Origin: a virus
DNA: 64,000 nucleotides
Direction: 5' to 3' (one strand)
IMG/VR virus record: IMGVR_UViG_3300035181_001618
Location: 1-64,000 of that record
Each line of letters starts with the position of its first letter. Position 1 is the stretch's first letter. The position numbers and the translations under genes are program-made. Below the pieces are notes generated by a model, which searched no databases, was not told the origin of the DNA, and saw nothing but the letters and a program-made list of their open reading frames with translations. Of the stretch, positions 45,305 through 52,995 are shown piece after piece.

Positions 45305-46528
45305 ATGACACTTACTACAATTAGCCAGTTTGACGTGTATGAGCGGCACGCCCCTCGTCCAGCCCTCATCGAGCCAGTGACAACCTGCTTTGCTGAAGGT
45401 GCAACACCCTCGCAAGCGCTGTTTGCTAACTTAAAGAGAACTATGCAGGCGGCCGCCGTCGCGGACTTTACCGCTGAGAACGGCCAGGTCGCGCCGCTGA
45501 CAGCGAGCGCATCGGGCGCCGGCGGGGTGACGTTTGCCATTGCAGGAGCCGGCGCTGTAGCGGCTAACGGCTTTGTGAGCACAAGCGCTAGCACGACGTT
45601 CACGCCCGCTTACTCGACGGCGCTGGTCACTTACTTCGGTGAGACCGCAAGCCCAACACCAGGCGTGCCTGACGTGCTAGGGGGCCCGTACTTGGCAAAG
45701 CAGCGTTACCTTGCGGCTATCGGCTCGTCGATGAACTCGGCACCGCCCACAGTGGTCAACTTTGAAGGTCAAACTACGGGCGCCACCTCGCTGACGATTG
45801 ACGTTGCAAACTACTACTCGACCCAATCTGGCACGGGTTTCACCCCAACCATCTATAGCCCAACAACATGCACGGTCACAGGCGCTACCGTTGCCGCAAC
45901 TCAGACCCTTGGCAGGTTCAACGTGGACGGCGGCCTGGGCACCAACGGCAAGTACCTAGCATGTACATCGGGCACAGACGTCGTCTTCACCTTCGACTAT
46001 GGTATTTCGGCTTTTGGCTTCTATGCTACGGACCTTGGCGACGTTGAAGGAGCCCTAATGCTTTACATGCTGCCTGATGATGGCGGCGCTGAAGAGTCTG
46101 TGGTGGCAAAGGCAACGGCAGGTACTAACGGCAACCTAGTCTTTTTTGGCTTCACCAACCCCACCAAGCGGTATACCCGAGTGCGTCTAGTCTGTGCCAC
46201 ACCCGTGGACATCTACGGCATTGATCAGGTGATCACTGCGTGCGGCATGATGGTGCTCAACCCGAACCCGATGAAGGCCTTCGGCTTGACACTGCTTGAC
46301 TACGGCAAGACCGTAGGCACAACCTACTCGGCCCAAGTCGTGACGACCCAAGCCACTTACAACTTCACGCTGCCTGTCACCACGACTGGGGCTACAGGCA
46401 GCCGTGCGTTCTGGGGCTTCAAGTGCAACGGCGGCCACAAGATCACGTCGGTGACGGTCACGTCATCAACTTCTAGCGATGCGCCTACCTTTGATGACGT
46501 AATGATCGGCTTTCCCTACTACTCATAA
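45305..46528 (+). CDS. Virion protein with third AFGFY module, 407 aa
   Basis: Residues about 150-320 repeat the lectin-like module of the giant gene (VVNFEGQTTGATS, AFGFYATDLGDVEGAL, LVFFGFTNPTKRYTRVR, GIDQVITACG). The N-terminal 90 residues are Ala-rich. Placed 5 bases after the giant gene, as its likely partner. Confidence 0.65.
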   Translation: MTLTTISQFDVYERHAPRPALIEPVTTCFAEGATPSQALFANLKRTMQAAAVADFTAENGQVAPLTASASGAGGVTFAIAGAGAVAANGFVSTSASTTFTPAYSTALVTYFGETASPTPGVPDVLGGPYLAKQRYLAAIGSSMNSAPPTVVNFEGQTTGATSLTIDVANYYSTQSGTGFTPTIYSPTTCTVTGATVAATQTLGRFNVDGGLGTNGKYLACTSGTDVVFTFDYGISAFGFYATDLGDVEGALMLYMLPDDGGAEESVVAKATAGTNGNLVFFGFTNPTKRYTRVRLVCATPVDIYGIDQVITACGMMVLNPNPMKAFGLTLLDYGKTVGTTYSAQVVTTQATYNFTLPVTTTGATGSRAFWGFKCNGGHKITSVTVTSSTSSDAPTFDDVMIGFPYYS

Positions 46529-46530
46529 AT

Positions 46531-46558
46531 GCCGCTTTAGCGGCCTTCATATTAGAAT
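46531..46558 (+). promoter_or_regulatory. Hairpin followed by TAGAAT element
   Basis: GCCGC-TTTA-GCGGC (46531-46544) directly after the stop at 46528 could end transcription, though no U-run follows. TAGAAT (46553-46558) lies 8 bases before ATG 46567, without a Shine-Dalgarno. Confidence 0.4.
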
Positions 46559-46566
46559 AGCATATC

Positions 46567-47058
46567 ATGACAAATATCGTCAAGCGAGACGCATTCAGCG
46601 TCACCTTTACCGGCGCGCCGGAGCTAGCCGCTCTCGAGTCGCACGTGCTCGCCGTTGACCTCGGCACCGAGCTCTTCAACGAAGCGGGCGGCACTGATCA
46701 CCGGACCCACACGCTCATCGTCTGGCTCGAGGATGATGAGGCAAACCAGGTCATGGGAGCCATTCGCGCCTGGGTCAAAAAGGGCAACGCGCAGTTCACC
46801 TTGAGCATGAAGGTGCTGAAAGAAGGCGGCGGCGTCAAGGACCTCTACGTGTTTGAGCACGCAATGCTTAATGCCGTGCAGCACTCAATCTTTACTCGCG
46901 AGAGCCAAGACGAGCGTTTTGAGGTTCAACTGGGCAGCCATAAGTACATTAGCCACATCGGGAAGCTTAAGCAGCCAGAGGCTCGGGAGCTGTCAGCTAA
47001 GCTCCTACAGATCGCGTTCGTTAGCGTTGATCATCACATCACAGACAATATGCAATGA
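46567..47058 (+). CDS. Hypothetical protein, 163 aa, possibly virion
   Basis: Mixed alpha/beta sequence (FSVTFTGAPELAALESHV, THTLIVWLEDDEANQVMG). Recalls phage tail-tube proteins in composition only. No clear family. Last gene of the first virion block. Confidence 0.5.
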   Translation: MTNIVKRDAFSVTFTGAPELAALESHVLAVDLGTELFNEAGGTDHRTHTLIVWLEDDEANQVMGAIRAWVKKGNAQFTLSMKVLKEGGGVKDLYVFEHAMLNAVQHSIFTRESQDERFEVQLGSHKYISHIGKLKQPEARELSAKLLQIAFVSVDHHITDNMQ

Positions 47059-47069
47059 TCACTGTTTTC

Positions 47070-47451
47070 TTAACAGCGCATGGCCAAGTGAGACTCGCGC
47101 ATCTTTTGACGAGTTTCAGCTGAAACAGGCGGTCGCTTCTTTGCCATCATCGAAAGATGAGCACGATGTTCCGGCGTCATTGTCAACTTCACGGTTACTT
47201 CCATGAGTTCGGCTCTTTGTGTTAAGCATCATGTGAACTGCCAACAACATCTTGTTTTTGGCTTTACCTTGAGTCATCTTGATAAGCATCCTATGGCAAA
47301 GAAAATGTTCACAGGCTGTTAATTGAACCTTATTAGAGTCATCATCTAATCCTCCCAACGACAGTGGGATTACATGATGGTTTTCAACATATCCACTGTT
47401 TGATCGAGTCTTAGCACGATCAACAATTTTGTATACCAGATGGTATATTTG
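47070..47451 (-). pseudogene. Degenerate HNH homing endonuclease, leftward
   Basis: Minus-strand frame contains a typical HNH core, ENHHVIPLSLGGLDDDSNKV, then CEHFLCHRMLIKM. It has no start codon within its open frame (stop at 47452-47454) and shifts frame near 47205, after which NUMOD3-like PPVSAETRQKMRESHLAM leads to TAA 47070. Inserted between the virion block and the methyltransferase, opposite to both. Probably a dead mobile gene. Confidence 0.65.
47432..47449 (+). promoter_or_regulatory. Palindrome and -10-like element upstream of DNA methyltransferase
   Basis: TATACCA-GA-TGGTATA is a perfect 7-bp inverted repeat; it ends in TATATT (47444-47449), which could be the -10 for the gene at 47466. 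No Shine-Dalgarno before the ATG. May be an operator for the methyltransferase. Confidence 0.45.
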
Positions 47452-47465
47452 TTAAGCAGAAATAT

Positions 47466-48701
47466 ATGACTATATACCGATACGGCAGTATTGTCCCTCT
47501 TATCGGTGGGAACACGATTGCCGCGAGGAACGTGCTAGGTTATGATCCTGAAGCATTGCTGACCTACAAGGCCTTCGCCGACAATGAGAAGAACCTCCGC
47601 GCTTACATGCCGCAGGTTCCTTATGAGGTGCTGGATGACGGCGGCGACCAAGCTGCTCTCGCCGGTGCTGACTTCATCACGGCTCTCTGCCCGTGTGCCG
47701 GCCTGTCCACGCTGGGCACCGGCGATGCGACGATGCGTGAGAACGCCAACAGCTGGATGTTTGCCTCAGCGAAGCACGTGCTCGGCACGCTAAAGCCGAA
47801 GGTCTTTTGGGGCGAGAACGCTCCTGCGATGTATGAGAGCAAGCTCGGCGAGTCTGTCCGTGAGCGCCTCAAGCAGATCGCCGACGACAACGGCTACACG
47901 ATGTCGTTCTACTTCACCAGCACCCACCTGCATGGAGTGCCGCAACGGCGTCACCGCACGTTCTACTTCTTCTGGCGCGAGCAAGGCCGCGTGCCGGTCA
48001 TGCCGTACTACCACAAGCAGGCTCCAACCTGGGGCGAGTATATGGCTCAGATCCCGGCCGGCGCTACCCAGCATGATGACGACAAGGAACGCGCCTACAA
48101 GCAGCTGCGCTCCACTCGCTTCGCCAAGTTTGCCCACGCACGCTTCGGCGAAGGCTTCCCTGACGTGATCCGTGAGCGGATGCGTGAGCAGGGCAAGACG
48201 ATGGTGACCGTTCAAGACTTTGTGTTGAAGGACCCGAAGGCTCCCGAGCGGCCAAAAGAGATGCGTGACTGGTATTCCGAGCCTGCGCAAGCTGCGGCTG
48301 ACCCGCGCGCCGCGGCCTACTTTGACCGCATCCATCACAAGATGTTTGTTGAGGACAAGGGCATCTGGGACGACTCGCCGTCCATCTTCCTACCTGAGGT
48401 CAACTTCAACGCCCTGATCGGTCGGACCACCGATGCGGCTCACCCGTATGAGCACCGCTCGCTGACCATCCGTGAGTGCCTGCACATGATGGCCCTGCCA
48501 AACGACTTCAACCTCGTGACGAAGACCATCAACCACATCTGCCAGAATGTCCCAGTCTGCACGGCTTCGGACATGACTCGCGGTGTGGTTGACTACCTCG
48601 AAGGTCGGCTACCGTTTACCGACGGCGACGTGGTCTGGCAGAACAACTTCAAGCATACCGTTGATAAGATCAACGGCGAGAGCAAGCTGATTAGCTTCTG
48701 A
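47466..48701 (+). CDS. DNA (cytosine-5)-methyltransferase
   Basis: C5-methyltransferase motifs: motif IV LCPCAGLS with catalytic Cys77, motif VI ENAP (117-120) and motif VIII QRRHR (160-164). Motif X-like NVPVCTASDM is near the C-terminus. At 411 aa it is a complete enzyme. Methylation of phage DNA would block host restriction; the recognition sequence cannot be read from this. Ends in a TGATG overlap. Confidence 0.85.
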   Translation: MTIYRYGSIVPLIGGNTIAARNVLGYDPEALLTYKAFADNEKNLRAYMPQVPYEVLDDGGDQAALAGADFITALCPCAGLSTLGTGDATMRENANSWMFASAKHVLGTLKPKVFWGENAPAMYESKLGESVRERLKQIADDNGYTMSFYFTSTHLHGVPQRRHRTFYFFWREQGRVPVMPYYHKQAPTWGEYMAQIPAGATQHDDDKERAYKQLRSTRFAKFAHARFGEGFPDVIRERMREQGKTMVTVQDFVLKDPKAPERPKEMRDWYSEPAQAAADPRAAAYFDRIHHKMFVEDKGIWDDSPSIFLPEVNFNALIGRTTDAAHPYEHRSLTIRECLHMMALPNDFNLVTKTINHICQNVPVCTASDMTRGVVDYLEGRLPFTDGDVVWQNNFKHTVDKINGESKLISF

Positions 48702-49164
48702 TGTCAACCTTCAGCATAAGCTCCTGGTCAATCGAAGTGGCTCCGCGTAAGCTTAAGGCTAATTGGACGAGCAGGTGCAAGATCTAAAGCAAGAGCAGCA
48801 AGAGCATGGCCTGGATCTCGAGGACGAAATTGCTAGGATCTTGAGCGAGGAAATTGCTCGAGCGGCAGCTGAAGCAATCGAGGAAGCTCTTGAAGAGATA
48901 GTAGCATTAGGGTACAAGGCAAAAGATGGCCCGATAGCCGACGGCTATTTCTATTGCCCTTATGTACCCTTGCTTGATATCAAGCCTAAGCACCACCCGT
49001 ATACACCGCATGAGCCGCTCGCTAGTAAACTTGAAGGATGGGCCCGCGCCCCTCAACTCGGTCTATATCGGGCGGCCCGGGAAGTGGGGCAACCCGTTCA
49101 TCCTTGGCCAGGACGGCACGAGGACGGTAGTCATCGAAAAGTACCGCACCTACCTGTTGAATAA
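48701..49164 (+). pseudogene. Frameshifted coiled-coil protein gene
   Basis: ATG 48701 overlaps the methyltransferase stop and encodes M-S-T-F-S-I-S-S-W-S-I-E-V-A-P-R-K-L-K-A-N, then the frame is lost near 48760. The coherent continuation is a TTG-started frame from 48763 with an acidic helix (EIARILSEEIARAAAEAI). One extra T joins them. The last 150 bases overlap the DUF4326 gene out of frame, so the true end is uncertain. Confidence 0.45.
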
Positions 49165-49297
49165 CCCAGAGCTCCTAGGACAGCTTGAAGAGCTTCGCGG
49201 CAAGTGGCTTGTTTGCCACTGTGCGCCTAAGGCATGCCACGGCGACGTGCTTCTAGAACTGCTTAACCCACCAAAACAGCTGCTAAACTATGAATAA
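49010..49297 (+). CDS. DUF4326 family protein, 95 aa
   Basis: Strong match by eye to this small family: LKDGPAPLNSVYIGRPGKWG, then NPFILGQDGTR, VIEKYRTYLL, and WLVCHCAPKACHGDVLLELL with its paired cysteines. Start at ATG 49010 (M-S-R-S-L-V-N-L-K-D-G) rather than 48962, which is inside the previous gene. Biochemical role unknown; sometimes found in phages. Confidence 0.75.
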   Translation: MSRSLVNLKDGPAPLNSVYIGRPGKWGNPFILGQDGTRTVVIEKYRTYLLNNPELLGQLEELRGKWLVCHCAPKACHGDVLLELLNPPKQLLNYE

Positions 49298-49553
49298 CGA
49301 AACCCTCGCTGAAGCCCTCGCCCTCAAGGAAGAGATTAACTGTCAATCGGTCAATATCCGCCGCCTTGATGAAGCTCTAGAATGCGCCAAGCGCCAACCT
49401 GAAGTCTTCGATCCGCAAATGTCAATCGACGTCAACTTCAACCTCGAGCTTGGCAAGGTGGGCAAGGAGTTCTTCATCGCTGCGCTCGAGAAGGTACGTA
49501 CGCTGTATGAGCTGAAGCTCGGCCGTGCCAAGGAAGGCTTCAGGGACTTGTGA
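49290..49553 (+). CDS. Hypothetical coiled-coil protein, 87 aa
   Basis: Helical N-terminus (EALALKEEINCQ, RRLDEALECAK) and FFIAALEKVRTLYELKLGRA. Overlaps both neighbours by a few bases. Looks paralogous to the next gene in layout. Unknown. Confidence 0.5.
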   Translation: MNNETLAEALALKEEINCQSVNIRRLDEALECAKRQPEVFDPQMSIDVNFNLELGKVGKEFFIAALEKVRTLYELKLGRAKEGFRDL

Positions 49554-49783
49554 TGAACGCTGAGCTGTTGAAGAAAGCCGTCGGCCTCCAAGGCCTCATC
49601 GATGACCTCGAGACCGAGATCAATAGCATGCGGAACATTCGGGACCGGAACAGTTACATGTACCCGCAGCAAGTCAAGATCGCCTACCTCGGCGATGAGG
49701 GGTACAACCGGGTCGTTGACCTGATGATCGAGATCATGACCGGTCGGCGCGAGCAAGCTCAAGCGGAATTTGACGTCCTTTGA
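49553..49783 (+). CDS. Hypothetical coiled-coil protein, 76 aa
   Basis: ATG 49553 (M-N-A-E-L-L-K-K-A-V-G-L) overlaps the preceding stop. Similar helix-strand-helix layout to the previous gene (LIDDLETEINSMRN ... VVDLMIEIMTGRREQAQ), suggesting a small duplicated pair. Unknown. Confidence 0.5.
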   Translation: MNAELLKKAVGLQGLIDDLETEINSMRNIRDRNSYMYPQQVKIAYLGDEGYNRVVDLMIEIMTGRREQAQAEFDVL

Positions 49784-49794
49784 AAGCTGACTAG

Positions 49795-49800
49795 TAAATA
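49795..49800 (+). promoter_or_regulatory. TAAATA late element before a structured non-coding region
   Basis: TAGTAAATACAAG: the predicted +1 (about 49806) falls at the start of the long inverted repeat, not at a gene. Confidence 0.45.
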
Positions 49801-49803
49801 CAA

Positions 49804-49887
49804 GTGTAGCTGCAAGCATTCTTGAGAAAAGCTGCTCACGCTAAGTGCAATGCAGACCGAAATGATTTACCCTCGCTGCAGCTACAC
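49804..49887 (+). ncRNA. Candidate 84-base structured small RNA
   Basis: Ends pair perfectly over 11 bp: GTGTAGCTGCA (49804-49814) with TGCAGCTACAC (49877-49887). Inner pairings such as GCATT/AATGC and CAC/GTG are possible. It lacks a tRNA T-loop and has no open frame. It lies between a late promoter and a terminator-like hairpin. Function unknown. Confidence 0.45.
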
Positions 49888-49898
49888 CTAATTCTACC

Positions 49899-49912
49899 AG
49901 GCTAATTAGCCT
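49899..49912. promoter_or_regulatory. Perfect 14-base palindrome upstream of nrdA
   Basis: AGGCTAATTAGCCT is its own reverse complement. It sits 61 bases before the nrdA start and just before a terminator-like hairpin. Could be an operator or part of the terminator stem system. It does not match the NrdR box as I remember it. Confidence 0.4.
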
Positions 49913-49915
49913 CGC

Positions 49916-49951
49916 AAATGCCGCCGTGATTACAATATCATAGCGGCATTT
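49916..49951 (+). terminator. Terminator-like hairpin upstream of nrdA
   Basis: AAATGCCGC (49916-49924) pairs with GCGGCATTT (49943-49951) across an 18-base loop, followed by TTTACTCTTCT. The loop holds TACAAT, a possible -10. It could end the upstream transcript or act as an attenuator for nrdA. Confidence 0.5.
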
Positions 49952-49972
49952 TACTCTTCTAGCTACAGACAA

Positions 49973-52297
49973 ATGACAAAGATAACGGTGATCAAACGCA
50001 CTGGGGTGCGGGTACCGCTTCAGATTGAGAAGATCCAAAAGCAAGTAGCGATGGCCTGCGCAGGCATCGCGGACGTGTCCCAATCCTTGGTTGAGATGCG
50101 GGCCAACATTGAGCTCTTTGATGGCATTGAGACCACGACCATTGACGAGCTGCTGATCCGTTCAGCGGTCAACTTGATTACCGACCCGGTTGGGCATGTC
50201 AACTATCAGTACGTAGCAGGTCGGCTTCGGGTCTCGACCCTGCGCAAGGAGGTCTACGGCAGGTACACGCCGCCTAGCCTCTACGACATTGTGGTCACCA
50301 ATGTTGCGGCCGGCGTCTACACCAAGGACCTCCTCGAGTGGTACACGAAGGAGGAGTGGGACCAGATCGGCTCCTTCATTGACCATGAGAAGGATGAGGA
50401 CTACTCGTACGCGGCCATCGAGCAGCTTATCGACAAGTACTTGGTGCGCAACAGGGTGACCGGCAAGATGTACGAGACCCCGCAGGTCCGCTATGCAGTT
50501 GCGGGCGCTACGGCCTTCCACGCTGAAGCCAAGAACGTGCGGATGCGCTGGGTCAAGGACTACTACAACTGCGGCTCCGACGGCCTGTTCACGCTGGCCA
50601 CGCCGGTGCTCGCCGGCCTCGGCACCCCGACCAAGCAGTTCAGCTCCTGCGTTCTCATCAAGTCCGACGACACTCTGAAGAGCATCTTTGCGGCGGGTGA
50701 AATGATGGCCGACTACGCCTCAAAGCGGGCAGGAATCGGCCTCGAAGTTGGTAGGATCCGCCCGTTGGGAGCCGCAATCCGAGGCGGTGAGATCAAGCAC
50801 ACTGGTCTGGTTCCGTTTCTCAAGAAGTGGTTCGCTGACCTCCGTTCATGCTCGCAAGGCGGCATCCGCAACGCTTCGGCTACGGTCACCTTCCCGATCT
50901 GGCACGCGCAGTTTGAAGACCTGATCGTCCTGAAGAACAACCAAGGCACCGACGAGACTCGTGTCCGCCACATGGACTACAGCGTTGCGCTGTCAGGCTT
51001 ATTCTGGAAGCGCCTGTTGAGCCAAGGCACGATTACGCTGTTTGACCCGAGCCAAGTCCCCGAGCTGTATGAGGCCTTCTACTCGGACATCGACCTCTTC
51101 GACAAGCTGTACGTAGAGGCTGAACGTCGTACCGACATTACCAAGAAGGTGCTGACGGCTGACCAGGTTGTCCGCGCGCTCTTCATCAAGGAGCGCACCG
51201 ACACCGGTCGCATCTACATGATGTTCGTCGACAACGTGCAGAAGCAAGGCCCGTTTGACACCACGCTCGACCCGATCTACCAGTCCAACCTCTGTCAAGA
51301 GATCCTGCTGCCGACTCGCGCCTTCCAACGCGTTGATGACCCGAACGGTCGGATCGCGCTGTGCACCTTGGGCTCGATCAACTGGGGTGCCTTCCGCAAC
51401 CCGGAGGACATGAAGCGCGCTTGCCGCGTGCTGGTCCGCTCGCTTGACAACCTGCTCTCCTACCAGGACTTCCTGTCCGTCCAGTCTGAACTGTCCAACC
51501 TTGAGTTCAGGCCGTTAGGCGTCGGCATCACCAACTTGGCTTACTGGCACGCTAAGCGCAACTTCAAGTACGGTGATGATGAAGCCCTAGGCGAGGTCAA
51601 GCGTTGGATGGAGCAGCAGGTCTACTTCCTGACAGAAGCTTCCGTTGACCTGGCTGAAGAGCGCGGCGCATGCACTCGCTCACAGCATACCTACTACGGC
51701 CACGGCGTCTTCCCTTGGGAGCGTCGAGCTTTCGGCGTCAACGAGCTGACCGACTTCTCGCCTGAGATTGATTGGGAGCCGTTGCGCGACCGCATGCTAC
51801 AGCACGGCGTGCGCTGTGCTACTAACAGCGCGGTGGCGCCGGTTGAGAGCTCCTCCGTGGTCATCAACTCAACCAACGGCGTTGAGATGCCGATGGCCCT
51901 CATCTCGATCAAGGAGTCCAAGGGCTCGCTGCTGATCCAGGTGGTGCCTGAGTACTCGAAGCTGAAGAACCGCTATCAGCTGATGTGGGAACAGACCGAC
52001 TGCATCCAGTACCTCAAAACGGTGGCGGTCATTGCGGCTTACACCGATCAATCCATCAGCACCAACACGTTCTACAACCCGAAATTCTTCCGAAGCGATG
52101 ACCCGAAGAAGGACCGCAAGGTCCCTGTTAACCTGGTCATCGGCAACCTGATGAAGGGCTACAAGTGGGGCTTGAAGACCTTCTACTACAGCCTGATTGA
52201 CAAGCAAGGTGCCAAGGCTGACGCTGAGGTCGCCCCATCCATGACACCCACTCCCGAGCTAGAGCTCGAAGATGATTGCGAGACGTGCAAACTATGA
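49973..52297 (+). CDS. nrdA: Ribonucleotide reductase large subunit (class Ia)
   Basis: Reduces ribonucleoside diphosphates for DNA synthesis. N-terminal ATP-cone (TVIKRTGVRVPLQIEKI), active-site Cys226 in FSSCVL, the N-x-C-x-E motif NLCQE with Cys441, and the C-terminal redox pair CETC (769-772) are all present. At 774 aa it is full length. It overlaps the next small gene (ATGA). Partners are nrdB (52992) and glutaredoxin (54480). No Shine-Dalgarno is seen before ATG 49973. Confidence 0.93.
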   Translation: MTKITVIKRTGVRVPLQIEKIQKQVAMACAGIADVSQSLVEMRANIELFDGIETTTIDELLIRSAVNLITDPVGHVNYQYVAGRLRVSTLRKEVYGRYTPPSLYDIVVTNVAAGVYTKDLLEWYTKEEWDQIGSFIDHEKDEDYSYAAIEQLIDKYLVRNRVTGKMYETPQVRYAVAGATAFHAEAKNVRMRWVKDYYNCGSDGLFTLATPVLAGLGTPTKQFSSCVLIKSDDTLKSIFAAGEMMADYASKRAGIGLEVGRIRPLGAAIRGGEIKHTGLVPFLKKWFADLRSCSQGGIRNASATVTFPIWHAQFEDLIVLKNNQGTDETRVRHMDYSVALSGLFWKRLLSQGTITLFDPSQVPELYEAFYSDIDLFDKLYVEAERRTDITKKVLTADQVVRALFIKERTDTGRIYMMFVDNVQKQGPFDTTLDPIYQSNLCQEILLPTRAFQRVDDPNGRIALCTLGSINWGAFRNPEDMKRACRVLVRSLDNLLSYQDFLSVQSELSNLEFRPLGVGITNLAYWHAKRNFKYGDDEALGEVKRWMEQQVYFLTEASVDLAEERGACTRSQHTYYGHGVFPWERRAFGVNELTDFSPEIDWEPLRDRMLQHGVRCATNSAVAPVESSSVVINSTNGVEMPMALISIKESKGSLLIQVVPEYSKLKNRYQLMWEQTDCIQYLKTVAVIAAYTDQSISTNTFYNPKFFRSDDPKKDRKVPVNLVIGNLMKGYKWGLKTFYYSLIDKQGAKADAEVAPSMTPTPELELEDDCETCKL

Positions 52298-52629
52298 CAT
52301 CCCTTCCTAAGCTAAAAGCGACTGTTACTTACATGTCGCGTCCGTCCATGGAATATGACGAGCAAGAGGTCATGATTCCTCCGACCGAGGCATCGCCTGA
52401 TGGGCGTGTTATGAACCTGACCAATCCGCGATGGGCATTGGCGATTGCCGGCTTCGAAGACACCAATGAGGCCATCGCTGAGGCTTACGAGCATGACAAC
52501 GTCTTTGACATGGAGGTTGACCTGGGTACGGGCGAGTGCTGGTACCTCCACTGCTGTTCGTTTGAGTCGCTTGACCTGCGGACGAAGTCCGACATCGCGA
52601 TCTCGTTTGCTCACGCACGGCTACTGTGA
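52294..52629 (+). CDS. Hypothetical protein, 111 aa
   Basis: ATG 52294 overlaps the nrdA stop. Contains EVMIPPTEASPDGRVMNL and a Cys/Trp/His cluster (GECWYLHCCSFESLDL). Lies between the two reductase genes; unknown. Confidence 0.55.
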   Translation: MTSLPKLKATVTYMSRPSMEYDEQEVMIPPTEASPDGRVMNLTNPRWALAIAGFEDTNEAIAEAYEHDNVFDMEVDLGTGECWYLHCCSFESLDLRTKSDIAISFAHARLL

Positions 52630-52995
52630 TCAGCTACTTCAAGAGCCTGCTTGAGGGCTGGAACACCAGGCAAGAGGCTCTCAGGCTCCAGCAGCTGCTC
52701 ATTGATGCAGGCTACGAGGTCTCGAGCAAGCTGACTTGGTAGATCGCAAAGACCAACATCGGTGACATCACAAATGTTTGCGTGTTCGTGCTCATCAACG
52801 GCCCGATAAAGCCGTATGTGCAAACTCGCTACATGGTGCATGTCCCCTGACAACCATGAAAATGAGATTTGTATCAGTGTCGAGCCAGCGATCCTGACTC
52901 CCTTGACCCCCACCGACTACCTCTACACCGACACGCCTTCATTTGCTGACGCTAGCGATGTAGCCCGATTCTTCACCGACAATATCTTCGTATGA
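52626..52995 (+). pseudogene. Degenerate ALRLQQ-family gene with amber and frameshift
   Basis: GTG 52626 opens V-I-S-Y-F-K-S-L-L-E-G-W and RQEALRLQQLLIDAGYEV. An in-frame TAG (52740-52742) follows, yet the frame stays sensible (IAKTNIGDITNVCVFVLING) to a CCCC run at 52844-52847, where TGA ends it. Removing one C gives NHENEICISVEPAILTPLTP and a stop TGA 52993-52995 that overlaps the nrdB start. The helix matches the N-terminus of 12220. Recoding is an alternative to decay. Confidence 0.6.

Noticed and set aside
49804-49887. tRNA with an extended acceptor stem
   Set aside because: The 11-bp closing stem is too long and no T-loop or anticodon arm can be drawn. Kept as an unassigned RNA.
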